64,000 nt of DNA, taken from VRUE01 sp963705635. GTDB taxonomy: Bacteria; Actinomycetota; Thermoleophilia; Solirubrobacterales; 70-9. Location: the NCBI GenBank assembly GCA_963705635.1, contig CAVPKH010000003.1, positions 682,001 through 746,000 of the forward strand, written 5' to 3'. This document shows, one piece after another, positions 25,348-34,167 of the stretch (within the stretch, counting starts at the first letter, position 1; each line of letters opens with the position of its first letter). The notes beneath the pieces were generated by a model, which did no database searches, was not told where the DNA came from, and saw nothing but the letters and a program-made list of their open reading frames with translations. The position numbers and the translations under genes are program-made.

Positions 25348-25466
25348 GCGCGGAACCGTGGCGGTATTTGCGGCCTCGGAACGTGACCGCGCACACACAG
25401 GGATCGCACTGCGTAGCAATTGATACGTGCCCAGGCACAAAGCGGCCCGACCGCAAGGGACGATGA

Positions 25467-26405
25467 ATGGCCATTTGCGCCCTTCCGCCTCCGGTTCTTC
25501 GTCCGCAAATCGAGAAAGTCGACGCGCTGGCGGGCAAGACGGGCGATGATTCCCGCATCGCCCCGACCTCGACATCGCGCCTGCTGCTGGCCTGCCCCGA
25601 CCGGCCCGGTTTGATCGCCGCGGTCAGCGGCTTCCTCGCCGACGCCGGGCTCAACATCGTCGACGCCGATCAGCATTCCAGCGGCGAGGGCCGCCTCTTC
25701 ATGCGGATGGCCTTCGAGTCCGCGCCGGAGGCCGGACGGGCCGCCCTCTACAAGCGCTTCGAGCGGGAGGTCGCGGCGCCGTTAGGGATGGAGCACCGCT
25801 TCGCCGAGTCGAGCGAGCGCAAGCGGATCGCGATCATGGTCTCGCGCGAAGACCACTGCCTCTCCGACCTGCTCTGGCGCTGGCGCAGCGGCGAGCTCGG
25901 CGCCGAGGTCGTCGCCGTCGTCTCCAACCACGCCGACCACCGCGAGCAGGTCGCCTCGCTCGGCCTGCCCTTCCACCACGTGCCGGTCGACGCCGAGACC
26001 AGGGACCAGGCGGAGGCGCGAACGCTGGAGCTGCTCACCGGCGCCGATCTGCTCGTCCTCGCCCGCTACATGCAGGTCCTCACCGCTGAGTTCCTGCAAC
26101 GGCTCGGCGCCCCCGCGATCAACATCCACCACAGCTTCCTGCCCGCCTTCGTCGGCGCCGATCCCTATCGCCGCGCCCACGAGCGCGGGGTCAAGCTGAT
26201 CGGCGCCACCGCCCATTACGTCACCGAGGAGCTCGACGCCGGCCCGATCATCGGCCAGGACGTGACCAGGGTCAGCCACCGCGACGAGGTCGAGGACCTG
26301 AAGCGGATCGGCCGCGACATCGAGCGCCTCGTCCTCGCCCGCGCGGTCCAGGCGCACATCGACGACCGCGTCCTCCTCGACGGCGCCCGGACGATCGTCT
26401 TCTGA
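25467..26405 (+). CDS. purU: Formyltetrahydrofolate deformylase
   Basis: A 312-residue enzyme releasing formate from 10-formyl-tetrahydrofolate. The N-terminal ACT domain starts RLLLACPDRPGLIAAVSGFL (about residue 39); the formyl-transferase-like domain has INIHHSFLPAFVGADPYRRA, the Asn-His pair, and GATAHYVTEELDAGPIIGQD with the catalytic Asp. The first 36 residues are extra to the family, so a later start is possible, although no better ribosome site was seen. The stop codon is the first base of a structured element. Confidence 0.88.
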   Translation: MAICALPPPVLRPQIEKVDALAGKTGDDSRIAPTSTSRLLLACPDRPGLIAAVSGFLADAGLNIVDADQHSSGEGRLFMRMAFESAPEAGRAALYKRFEREVAAPLGMEHRFAESSERKRIAIMVSREDHCLSDLLWRWRSGELGAEVVAVVSNHADHREQVASLGLPFHHVPVDAETRDQAEARTLELLTGADLLVLARYMQVLTAEFLQRLGAPAINIHHSFLPAFVGADPYRRAHERGVKLIGATAHYVTEELDAGPIIGQDVTRVSHRDEVEDLKRIGRDIERLVLARAVQAHIDDRVLLDGARTIVF

Positions 26406-26500
26406 CGGCAATAGGTGACCCCATGCTGCGTCCTCGGTCGCTTACGCGCAGAGCACGCTGCGCTCCCTGCGTCCTTGCCTGGCGCCACCCATTGCCGTCA
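26403..26500 (+). repeat. Structured intergenic element, family 2, copy b
   Basis: The left arm starts exactly at the purU stop codon: TGACGGCAATAGGT (26403-26416) pairs with 26487-26500, one G-U. The core reads CATGCTGCGTCCTCGGTCGC ... CTCCCTGCGTCCTTGCCTGG and matches copy a at 8854-8955 in the same orientation relative to the upstream gene. Confidence 0.72.
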
Positions 26501-26501
26501 T

Positions 26502-26521
26502 TGGCTGCCTAGCCAGTTTTT
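26502..26521 (+). terminator. Short intrinsic terminator after purU
   Basis: TGGCT and AGCCA form a 5-bp stem with loop GCCT, followed by GTTTTT. It comes right after the family 2 element and before the P450 gene, so it would end the purU transcript. Confidence 0.5.
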
Positions 26522-26539
26522 GCACTATGGTCCATGCCG

Positions 26540-27892
26540 ATGGAGCAGGCGACGATTGCGAGGGCACCCGCAGCAGCGACCCGGCAAGGGCTGCCACCGG
26601 GCTCGCGGGCGCCTTCCCTGGTCCAGATAATCCGCTACGCCCGCGACCCACTTGGCTTCCTGATCCAGCTGCAGCGCCGCTACGGAGACGTCTTCACCCT
26701 CTCCCTCCCCTTCTTCGGCCGCCTCGTCTACGTCGCCGACCCGGCGCTGGTCAAGGCGCTGTTCACCGGCTCGCCCGAAGTGCTCCATGCCGGCGAGGCC
26801 AACGCCACGGTGCTCGAGCCAGCGCTGGGGCCGAACTCCGTGCTCACCCTCGACGACGCGCCCCACATGCAGCAGCGCAAGCTGCTGCTGCCGCCCTTCC
26901 ACGGCGAGCGGGTCCGCGGCTACGGCGAGCTGATCCGCGAGACGACCCGCAAGCAGATGGAGACCTGGCCGGTCGGGGAGCCGTTCGCCCTGCGCCCCCA
27001 CACCCAGAGGATCACCCTGACGGTGATCATGCGGGCGGTCTTCGGCGTCCACGACGAGGAGCGCCTGGCTCGTTTCGAGGGGTTGATCGACGACTTCAGC
27101 AAGCGGGTCGGCCTGATCACCACCGTCCCCGCCCTGCGCCGTAACCTCGGGCCCTGGAGCCCCTGGCCGCGCTTCCTGCGCTCGCGCGAAGCGCTCGACG
27201 AGTTCATCTACGAGGAGATCGGCCTGCGCCGAGCCGAGGTCGAGGCCAACGAGGACGGGCACGACGACGTGCTCTCGCTGCTGCTGCAGGCACGCCACGA
27301 CGACGGCAGCCCGATGAGCGACGAAGAGCTGCGCGACGAGCTCGTCACCGTGCTCGGCGCCGGCCACGAGACGACCGCGACGGGCCTCGCCTGGGCGATG
27401 GAGCGGCTGCTGCGCACGCCGCGCGTTCTGAGCAAGCTGCGCGAGTCGCTCGCCGCCGGCGAAGACGACTACATCGACGCAACCGTGAAAGAGGCGCTGC
27501 GGGCGCGACCGGTGATCGTCGACATCGGCCGCAAGCTCACGGCGCCGCTCCAAATCGGCGGATACGAGCTTCCCAAGGGCGGTTTCGTGCTGGCGGCGAT
27601 CGCCGCCCTGCACTACCGCGAGGACCTCTTCCCCCAGCCGGAGGAGTTCCGGCCCGAGCGCTTCCTCGAGGAAAAGGCCGACAACTACGCCTGGATCCCC
27701 TTCGGCGGCGGCGTCAGGCGCTGCATCGGCGCCGCCTTCGCCGAATACGAGATGCGGACCATCCTGCGCGAGTTCGTCGAAGGCGCCGATCTCAGCGCCC
27801 CCGACCCGAAGCCGGAGAAGGCCAAGGTCCGCAACATCACCCTCGCCCCCGGCAGGGGCACCCGAGTCAGGCTGGACCGACCGCTGCATTGA
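26540..27892 (+). CDS. Cytochrome P450 (first of tandem pair)
   Basis: A 450-residue soluble P450. The oxygen-binding I helix is VLGAGHETTATGLAWAMERLL (residues about 270-290), the K-helix ExxR is in VKEALRARP, and the haem-Cys loop is FGGGVRRCIGAAFAEYEM. The start MEQATIARAP at 26540 matches the start of the neighbouring paralogue; an ATG six bases upstream is the alternative. It is a monooxygenase of unknown substrate, and no ferredoxin gene is adjacent. Confidence 0.9.
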   Translation: MEQATIARAPAAATRQGLPPGSRAPSLVQIIRYARDPLGFLIQLQRRYGDVFTLSLPFFGRLVYVADPALVKALFTGSPEVLHAGEANATVLEPALGPNSVLTLDDAPHMQQRKLLLPPFHGERVRGYGELIRETTRKQMETWPVGEPFALRPHTQRITLTVIMRAVFGVHDEERLARFEGLIDDFSKRVGLITTVPALRRNLGPWSPWPRFLRSREALDEFIYEEIGLRRAEVEANEDGHDDVLSLLLQARHDDGSPMSDEELRDELVTVLGAGHETTATGLAWAMERLLRTPRVLSKLRESLAAGEDDYIDATVKEALRARPVIVDIGRKLTAPLQIGGYELPKGGFVLAAIAALHYREDLFPQPEEFRPERFLEEKADNYAWIPFGGGVRRCIGAAFAEYEMRTILREFVEGADLSAPDPKPEKAKVRNITLAPGRGTRVRLDRPLH

Positions 27893-27946
27893 CACCGGTA
27901 CGGCTGCCCTGGGAACCGGCCTGTTTATGCCGTAAGGTCTTGTCCG

Positions 27947-29296
27947 ATGGAGCAAGGGACCATCCCGCGACCGGCGGCCACAACGGCCTCCGGGGCGTTG
28001 CCGCCGGGGCTTCGCGCGCCGGCCGCGGTGCAGATGATGCGCTACGGCCTCAACCCGCTCAATTTCCTGATCGGCCTGCAGCGTCGTTTCGGCGATGTCT
28101 TCACGGTTTCCCTCCCGTACTTCGGCCAGACCGTCTACGTCGCCAGCCCAGAGTTGGTCAAATCGCTTTTCACCGGCTCCCCCAGCCTCTTTCATGCGGG
28201 CGAGGCGAACGCCGCCCTGCTCGAGCCGGCCCTGGGGCCAAACTCCGTGCTCACCCTCGACGACGCGCCCCACATGCAGCAGCGCAAGCTGCTGCTGCCG
28301 CCCTTCCACGGCGAGCGGGTTCGCGGCTACGGCGAGCTGATCCGCGAGGTTACCCGGCGCGACATGGAGTCCTGGCCGCTCGGCGAGCCCTTCGCGCTGA
28401 CGCCCCACACCCAGCGAATTACCCTGACGATCATCATGCGCGCCGTCTTTGGCGTCCACGACGAGGAGCGGCTGGTTCGCCTCGAGCATTTGATCGACGG
28501 CTTCAGCAAGCGCGTCAACCCGCCCACCATCTTCCTGCGTCGCGATATCGGGCCCTGGCGCCTCTGGACCCGTTTCCTCCGTGCTCGCAAGGCCCTCGAC
28601 GAGTTCATCTACGAGGAGATGGGGCTGCGGCGGGCCGAGGTCGAGGCCGGCGAGGAGGGACACGACGACGTGCTCTCGTTGCTGCTGGGGGCCCGCCACG
28701 ACGACGGCAGCCCGATGAGCGACGAAGAGCTGCGCGACGAGCTGATCACCATCGTGGCCGCTGGTCACGAGACGATCGCAACCGGACTCGCCTGGGCGAT
28801 GGAGCGACTGCTGCGCACCCCGCGCGTCCTGGCCAAGCTGCGCGAGTCGCTCGCCGCAGGCGATGACGACTACATCGACGCGACCGTGAAGGAGGCCCTG
28901 CGCGTCCGGCCGGTGATCGTCGACGTCGCCCGCAAACTGACCGCGCCGACCGAACTCGCCGGTTACCAGCTCGAGGCCGGCTGCTCGGTAATCGCGGCGA
29001 TCGCCGCTATGCACTACCGCGAGGATCTCTTCCCCCAGCCACAGGAGTTCCGGCCCGAGCGCTTCCTCGAGGAAAAGGCCGACAACTACGCCTGGATCCC
29101 CTTCGGCGGCGGCGTCAGGCGCTGCATCGGCGCCGCCTTCGCCGAATACGAGATGCGGATCATCCTGCGCGAGTTCGTCGAGCACGCCGACCTCAGCGCT
29201 CCCGACCCGAAGCCGGAAAAGATCAAGCCCTTCAGCCCCATTTCCCTCGCCCCACGCAAGGGCGCGATGGTCAGGCTGGATCGCCCGCTGCACTGA
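27947..29296 (+). CDS. Cytochrome P450 (second of tandem pair)
   Basis: A 449-residue paralogue of the preceding P450: I helix IVAAGHETIATGLAWAMERLL, ExxR in VKEALRVRP, haem loop FGGGVRRCIGAAFAEYEM. Two blocks (28241-28348 and 29043-29159) are nearly or fully identical in DNA to the first copy, while the flanks differ, suggesting recent duplication or gene conversion. The 3' end overlaps the convergent ABC-F gene by 26 nt. Substrate unknown. Confidence 0.9.
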   Translation: MEQGTIPRPAATTASGALPPGLRAPAAVQMMRYGLNPLNFLIGLQRRFGDVFTVSLPYFGQTVYVASPELVKSLFTGSPSLFHAGEANAALLEPALGPNSVLTLDDAPHMQQRKLLLPPFHGERVRGYGELIREVTRRDMESWPLGEPFALTPHTQRITLTIIMRAVFGVHDEERLVRLEHLIDGFSKRVNPPTIFLRRDIGPWRLWTRFLRARKALDEFIYEEMGLRRAEVEAGEEGHDDVLSLLLGARHDDGSPMSDEELRDELITIVAAGHETIATGLAWAMERLLRTPRVLAKLRESLAAGDDDYIDATVKEALRVRPVIVDVARKLTAPTELAGYQLEAGCSVIAAIAAMHYREDLFPQPQEFRPERFLEEKADNYAWIPFGGGVRRCIGAAFAEYEMRIILREFVEHADLSAPDPKPEKIKPFSPISLAPRKGAMVRLDRPLH

Positions 29297-31178
29297 CCGC
29301 CTGCTCGGCCTCCTCCCACTGCTCGTAAAGAGCAGCGAGCTTGCCTTTGGCCGCCTCGTGGCGCTCGCTCGCCTGCTGGGACTTGGCCGGGTTCGACCAG
29401 GCAGCGGGATCGGCCAGCTCCTCCTCGACCCGGCGTAGCTCCGCCTCGGCCGCCTCGATCTTCTCGGTCAGGCGGCTCGCCTTGCGGGCGGCCCTTTTCG
29501 AAACGGTGCCGGGGCTCTGGCGCTTGCCCCCCTTGCCCTCCCGCTTGGCCGCCGCGGCCGCCGCCGAGGCGACTTCCGCCATTTCGTCACGATCGTGCTG
29601 GTAGGTGGCCCAGCCGCTGTCGTAGCTGCGCAGCTCGCCGTCCTCGCAGACGAGGGTGCGGCTGCCGACCGCCTCGAGCAGGGCGCGGTCGTGGGAGACG
29701 AGGATGACCGCGCCTTCGAAAGCGGAGAGCGCGTCCTCGAGCGCCTCGCGGCTCTCGATGTCAAGGTGGTTGGTCGGCTCGTCGAGGACGAGGACGTTGG
29801 CGCCGGAGGCGACGAGGATCGCCAGCGAGAGGCGCCGCTGCTCGCCGCCGGAGATGTCGTCGAGCGCCTTCTCCGCGTCGGCGCCGGAGAAGAGGAAGCC
29901 GCCGAGCAGCTTGCGCGCCTTGGGGCCGCTGAGGCCGGTCTCGCGCTGGGCCGCTTCGAGCACGGTCCCCTCCCCCGCCGCCGTCTCGGCGTGCTGGGAG
30001 AGGTAGCCGAGCTTGACGTTGTGGCCGGTCCGCACCGAGCCGGAGGCGGGCTCCTTCTGCCCGGCGAGGGTCTCGATCAGGGTCGTCTTGCCGGCCCCGT
30101 TCGGGCCGACCAGGACGACGTGCTCGCCGCGCTCGATTTCGAGGTTGGCGCCGTCGAGCAGGGTTCGACCGGGCACCTCGATCCTGCCGTTGACCAGCTT
30201 CAGCACGATCCGCCCGGGGCGCTCCGGAGTGACGAAGGAGAAGCGCAGGTTGCGGCGATCGCGCTGCTCGGCCTTGACCCCGTCGCGCTTGATCCTGTCG
30301 ATCTGCTTCAGCCGCGACTGCGCCTGGCGCGCCTTGGTCGCCTTGTAGCGGAAGCGCTCGACGAAGCGCTCCATCCGCTCGATCTCCTCCTGCTGGCGCT
30401 CGATCGCCTTGCCGCGGGCGATCTCGCGCGCCGCCTGCTCCTTGCGCCAGGCGTGCCAGGGGCCGGCGAAGAAACGGCCGCGCTGGGCCTCCAGCTCCAG
30501 CACCGAGGTGCCGACCGCCTCGAGGAACCAGCGGTCGTGGGCGACGAGGACGACGGCGGCGTCGAGGTCGACGAGGTAGCGCTCCAGCCACTCCAGGGAG
30601 GGGATGTCGAGATGGTTGGTGGGCTCGTCGAGCAGCAGCAGGTCGGGCCGGGTGGCCAGCGCCCGGGCGAGCGAGGCGCGGGTCAGCTCGCCGCCGGAGA
30701 AGGTCGAGAGCTTCCGTTTGGCGGCCTCCTCGCCGAAGCCGAGGCCACCGAGCACGGCGAGGACGTCGTCGCGCCAGCGGTAGCCGCCGCCGGCTTCGAG
30801 CCGCTGCTGGGCGGCCGCGTAAGCGCGCATCGTCTCATCGTCCGGCCCCTGCCCCATCGCCGCCTCCAGCCGCGCCAGCTCCGCCTCGGTCTCCTCCATG
30901 TCGGCGCGACCGGAGAAGACGTAGTCTCCGAGCGAGACGTCGGTGTCACGCGGCGGGCGCTGGTCGTGCAGCGCCACCCGCGCCCCTTTCTGCAGGGTGA
31001 GGCTGCCCGAGTCGGGCGGGCGCTCCCCCGCCAGCACCCGCAGCAGGGTCGACTTGCCGGCGCCGTTGCGGCCCGACAGAGTCATCCGCTCACGCGGCTC
31101 GAGCTTGAAGGAGACCTCCTCGAAGAGCAGCTTGCCGCCCGCGTAGAGGTCGATGGTCGTGGCTGTTGCGATGGCCAT
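29271..31178 (-). CDS. ABC-F family ATPase
   Basis: A 635-residue soluble protein with two ABC cassettes: Walker A LSGRNGAGKSTLL and VGPNGAGKTTLI; signatures FSGGELTRASLARALA and ISGGEQRRLSLAILVA; Walker B LLLLDEPTNHLD and VLVLDEPTNHLD. The linker (residues about 235-320) is charged and helical, as the ribosome P-site-interacting arm of ABC-F proteins. A C-terminal coiled coil (about 560-630) is present. No membrane segments. Probable role: translation factor or antibiotic-protection protein; which one cannot be told. Confidence 0.88.
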   Translation of the reverse strand: MAIATATTIDLYAGGKLLFEEVSFKLEPRERMTLSGRNGAGKSTLLRVLAGERPPDSGSLTLQKGARVALHDQRPPRDTDVSLGDYVFSGRADMEETEAELARLEAAMGQGPDDETMRAYAAAQQRLEAGGGYRWRDDVLAVLGGLGFGEEAAKRKLSTFSGGELTRASLARALATRPDLLLLDEPTNHLDIPSLEWLERYLVDLDAAVVLVAHDRWFLEAVGTSVLELEAQRGRFFAGPWHAWRKEQAAREIARGKAIERQQEEIERMERFVERFRYKATKARQAQSRLKQIDRIKRDGVKAEQRDRRNLRFSFVTPERPGRIVLKLVNGRIEVPGRTLLDGANLEIERGEHVVLVGPNGAGKTTLIETLAGQKEPASGSVRTGHNVKLGYLSQHAETAAGEGTVLEAAQRETGLSGPKARKLLGGFLFSGADAEKALDDISGGEQRRLSLAILVASGANVLVLDEPTNHLDIESREALEDALSAFEGAVILVSHDRALLEAVGSRTLVCEDGELRSYDSGWATYQHDRDEMAEVASAAAAAAKREGKGGKRQSPGTVSKRAARKASRLTEKIEAAEAELRRVEEELADPAAWSNPAKSQQASERHEAAKGKLAALYEQWEEAEQAVSAAGDPA

Positions 31179-31231
31179 GGGAGACCCCTGACACTACGCG
31201 GCCGGCGCGAGCCAGGGCGTAACCTCTCGGC

Positions 31232-31738
31232 GTGGACCGCGAACAGCTGCAGGCAACCCAGGCGCCGCTGAAGGAGCGCTACCGAGAGGACCCCGGCGCC
31301 GCCGTGGTGACCCTCTCGGCCGGTGGCGAGCTCGGCGAGGGCGTCTCCTGCTCGGTGCGGAGCGGGCGGGCGATCGCCGAGGCCGGCCTGCATCCGGCCT
31401 CGGGCGGCGACGGCACGCTGCTCTGCTCGGGCGACATGCTGCTCGAGGCGCTGGTCGCCTGCGCCGGGGTGACGCTGCGGGCGGTGGCGACCTCGCTGGG
31501 GATCGCGGTCAGGTCGGGGCAGGTGCGGGCCGAGGGCGACCTCGACTTCCGCGGCACCCTCGCCGTCGACCGCGAGACGCCGGTCGGCTTCGCGGCGATC
31601 CGCCTCTCCTTCGCGCTCGACACCGACGCCGACGCCGAGCAGCTCGAGACCCTGCTGAAGCTGACCGAGCGCTACTGCGTCGTCTTCCAGACCATCGCCG
31701 GCTCGCCCGAGCTTTCGACGACCCTCGCAGCCGCTTAA
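31232..31738 (+). CDS. OsmC/Ohr-family protein
   Basis: A 168-residue protein with the OsmC fold. Redox Cys residues occur in LLEALVACAGVTLRAVA (near residue 76) and LTERYCVVFQTI (near residue 149), the expected pair. OsmC-like proteins reduce organic hydroperoxides. It is divergent from the ABC-F gene (53-nt gap) and 11 nt upstream of the metallo-hydrolase gene, so these are probably one operon. Confidence 0.8.
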   Translation: MDREQLQATQAPLKERYREDPGAAVVTLSAGGELGEGVSCSVRSGRAIAEAGLHPASGGDGTLLCSGDMLLEALVACAGVTLRAVATSLGIAVRSGQVRAEGDLDFRGTLAVDRETPVGFAAIRLSFALDTDADAEQLETLLKLTERYCVVFQTIAGSPELSTTLAAA

Positions 31739-31749
31739 CGACGCAGCGG

Positions 31750-32687
31750 ATGGCCGGACCGCTGCGACACCTTGGCGAGCTGGCGAAGGCGCGGCTGACC
31801 CGCGAGGCGTCGGCGCGCGCAGACGGCGAGGCGCTGGGCGAGCTGGAGACGAAGTCGCTGGAGCTGCCCGCCGGCTTGGAGATCGAATGGCTTGGCGTCT
31901 CCGGCTACCGGATCAGCTTCGAGGGGCAGGCGCTGTTCATCGACCCCTACCTCTCGCGCGTGCCCTTTGGTGACATCCTGCGCCGCCGGCCGACGCTGCC
32001 CGATCCGGCGGCGCTCGACCGCTTCGTCCAGGCGCCCGGCGAGGTCGTCGGAGTCCTGGTCGGCCATACCCATTTCGACCACGCGGTCGACGCCCCGGCG
32101 ATCGCCCGCCGCTTCAGCTGCAAGGCCTACGGCTCGGACTCGCTGGTGACGCTGATGGGACTGCACGGCCTCGCCGAGCAGACCGTCGAGGTCGAGCCGT
32201 ACGCCACCTACGAGCTCGGCCCCTTCAGGGTCAGCTTCACGCCGAGCGTCCACTCGAAGCTGCTGCTCGGCCTCGCCGTCCCCTACGACGGCGACCTCAC
32301 CTGCGAGCACCTCGACGCGCTCACCCCGGGCGCTTACCGCTGTGGCCAGGTCTGGGGGATCTCGATCGAGGTCGCCGGCACCGCTTCTACCACCAGGGCA
32401 GCGCCAACCTGATCGACGACGCCATCCGTGAGCGCGGCGTCGACGTCTTCCTCGCCGGCGTCGCCGGCCGCAGCTTCACCGCGGACTACTGGCGGCGCAT
32501 CCTCCCCCGGCTCGAACCCCGCGTCGTCGTCCCCACCCACTACGACAACTTCTTCCGGCCCCTCGGGCAGCGCCTGGAGTTCGTCTCCAACGTCCAGCTC
32601 TCCGCCCTCCCCGAGGAGATCGGCGCGGTCAGCGCCGACTTCGAGCTCGCCGCCCTCCCCCGCGCGGACATCTCAACAGACCAATGA
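31750..32687 (+). CDS. Metallo-beta-lactamase-fold hydrolase, one apparent frameshift
   Basis: The first 210 residues include EIEWLGVSGYRISFEGQALFIDPY and the metal motif LVGHTHFDHAVD. The C-terminus continues in another frame: RFYHQGSANLIDDAI, GVDVFLAGVAG and VVPTHYDNFF. The break is near 32373-32383; one missing C in GGCACC would restore VAGHRFYHQGSAN. The total is about 312 residues, similar to UlaG/YcjX-type lactonase-like MBL proteins. Substrate unknown. Confidence 0.75.
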
Positions 32688-32732
32688 CACTGTGCGCACC
32701 ATCGTTGCGTCCGGACCACCTAGCGTCGTGGC

Positions 32733-32966
32733 GTGCTCCCACTCGACACAGGTGATGCCCGTGAGCTGCTCGAAGCCGCTGTAACCGCGGTTTCAATTCT
32801 GGGTGGGGTCATGGCGTTCAAAAGCGGCTACTCCGCAACCCGGGCAATGGCCGAATGTCAGCCTCCCGACATCCTCAGCCAACGGGTCAACGAAGGCCTT
32901 GGCGAAGGCTTCGCCGCAGGCTGGCCGCTGGCAATCCTCGCCTATATCATCGAGGCATGGACCTGA
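32733..32966 (+). CDS. Small hypothetical protein
   Basis: A 77-codon frame from GTG (MLPLDTGDARELLEAAVTAVS) with a weakly hydrophobic end (WPLAILAYIIEAW). GC content is lower than in neighbours, and the codons are less biased. It overlaps the next small gene by 10 nt. No family recognised; could be a remnant. No convincing ribosome site was seen. Confidence 0.35.
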   Translation: MLPLDTGDARELLEAAVTAVSILGGVMAFKSGYSATRAMAECQPPDILSQRVNEGLGEGFAAGWPLAILAYIIEAWT

Positions 32967-33151
32967 TGGCAAGGCTGCTTCAACCACCGTGGGGAGCCTC
33001 AGTCTTCAGCGTCATCGTGGCGGTGGCAACCGGCGTTGCGATTCTCAGATTCGGCGCGCCATCGGTAGTGCTCATCCCCGTCTCTTGGGCAACGGCGGCG
33101 GCCTATACGGCGCTCAAGCCTCACATCAACCGCCGACTCGGCCAGCGATAG
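32957..33151 (+). CDS. Small hypothetical membrane protein
   Basis: A 64-residue frame, MDLMARLLQPPWGASVFSVI, with two hydrophobic segments (about 14-30 and 36-50) and a basic end KPHINRRLGQR. It overlaps the preceding small gene by 10 nt, suggesting coupling. No family recognised. Confidence 0.4.
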   Translation: MDLMARLLQPPWGASVFSVIVAVATGVAILRFGAPSVVLIPVSWATAAAYTALKPHINRRLGQR

Positions 33152-33154
33152 GCG

Positions 33155-33697
33155 TCAAATGGCGAAGTGCTTGGCGGCGATCTGGTCGATCGTGCCCTTG
33201 GTCCGCCTCGTCGAGGCTCCGAGGATCGAGTCGATCGTCTTCAGCTCGAGCTCGGACTCCAGCAGGCCGCCGCTGGGCAGCCAGTAGAGCTCGCGGCCCG
33301 CGAGCGCCAGCAGGTCCTCGTCGGTCGCCATCGCCAGCACCTCTTTGCGCGCCTTTGCCGGCGGCTTCCTCGACAGCAACGAGATCTGCAGCTTGCCGGC
33401 GGACGCCTCGACGCGCTTCGGATCAAACGGGTCGTGGCCGGCGATCGCCCGCAGCTCGCCGGCGCCGCGCAGGAAAACCGGCACCTCGTAGCCAAGCGAC
33501 TTGCCAAGTCCGGCTTCGACTCGCTCCGACAGCTTTGCCTCATCGCTCTCCTCGGCGCCGAAGATCACGTTGCCGCTGGCGCGAAAGCAGGCGACGTCGG
33601 CCAGATCGAGCTGCTCGAACCGCCGCCGCAGCTCGTCGTTCTTGATCCGGCGACCGCCGATGTTCATGCCGCGCAGGAAGGCGACGTAGCGCTCCAC
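33155..33697 (-). CDS. DUF1697 family protein
   Basis: A 180-residue protein opening MERYVAFLRGMNIGGRRIKND, the DUF1697 signature, followed by CFRASGNVIFGA, VPVFLRGAGELRAIAGHDPF and a C-terminal GTIDQIAAKHFAI matching the family's TxRNxxT-like end (here RRTKGT). Function of the family is unknown; it has an alpha/beta plait-like fold. The start lies next to the hairpin that follows the tmRNA gene. Confidence 0.8.
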   Translation of the reverse strand: MERYVAFLRGMNIGGRRIKNDELRRRFEQLDLADVACFRASGNVIFGAEESDEAKLSERVEAGLGKSLGYEVPVFLRGAGELRAIAGHDPFDPKRVEASAGKLQISLLSRKPPAKARKEVLAMATDEDLLALAGRELYWLPSGGLLESELELKTIDSILGASTRRTKGTIDQIAAKHFAI

Positions 33698-33712
33698 CCA
33701 CCCACCCTATGA

Positions 33713-33749
33713 GCCGGGGAGGGTGGGTGTCCTTCCCACCCTCCCCGGC
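33713..33749 (-). terminator. Strong hairpin after the tmRNA gene
   Basis: A perfect 15-bp GC stem (33713-33727 with 33735-33749) and 7-nt loop TGTCCTT lie 15 bases beyond the tmRNA 3' end. No T-tract. It also falls 16 nt upstream of the DUF1697 start. Confidence 0.65.
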
Positions 33750-33763
33750 CGCTGGCCCGATGA

Positions 33764-34122
33764 TGGAGGCGGCCGGAATTGAACCGGCGTCCGAGGCCGT
33801 AGCGCGATGGTGTCTACAGGCATAGCCGGCGCTTTAGTCTCGTCTCCCGGGGTCCGCGCCGGCCGGCACTGCGGGAGATAAAGCCCTCTGAAATGTCCCC
33901 TGGAAGACGGGGCGATCCGCCTGGGTAAGCCCGCATTCTGAAGCCGGCTGCCCTTCCTGCGGGCGAGGAAGGACCGACTCTCATCGCCTAGGTTCTAGCT
34001 AGGCAGCGAGGGCGAACTCATGGTCCGCACGTATTGGTTGGTGCCGGGGTTTAACGAGGCCTCCGGCAACCTCGACCTGCAACCGTTCGCACGGACCGAC
34101 CACGTCGAAGCCTGTCGCCCCC
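33764..34122 (-). ncRNA. ssrA: Transfer-messenger RNA (tmRNA)
   Basis: The 5' end GGGGGCGACAGGCTTCGACG (34122 downward) and 3' end GGTTCAATTCCGGCCGCCTC plus discriminator A (to 33764) form the tRNA-Ala-like domain. The acceptor GGGGGCG pairs with CGCCTCC with one G-U; CCA is not encoded. The tag frame reads A-P-I-R-A-D-H-E-F-A-L-A-A followed by TAG, the FALAA end being that of degradation tags. At 359 nt it is a one-piece tmRNA. Together with smpB and RNase R 4 kb away it makes the ribosome-rescue system. Confidence 0.95.
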
Positions 34123-34167
34123 GTGCACTTCAACATCGATTGTACGGAGTCGGGTAGGAATACCTGC
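34123..34167 (-). promoter_or_regulatory. tmRNA promoter region
   Basis: On the minus strand TACAAT occurs 16 nt before the mature tmRNA 5' end, a plausible -10 box. No clear -35 was seen. The same 45 nt carry the leader of the divergent lpd-like gene. Confidence 0.35.

Noticed and set aside
25348..25466. Riboswitch (cyclic-di-AMP type) upstream of the Rpf-like gene
   Set aside because: The leader is too short and none of the conserved ydaO-type segments could be recognised.
8854..26500. Family 2 repeats as insertion sequences or miniature transposons
   Set aside because: No terminal inverted repeat common to both copies, no target duplication pattern seen, and the arms belong to each site. 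A mobile origin is not excluded but not supported.
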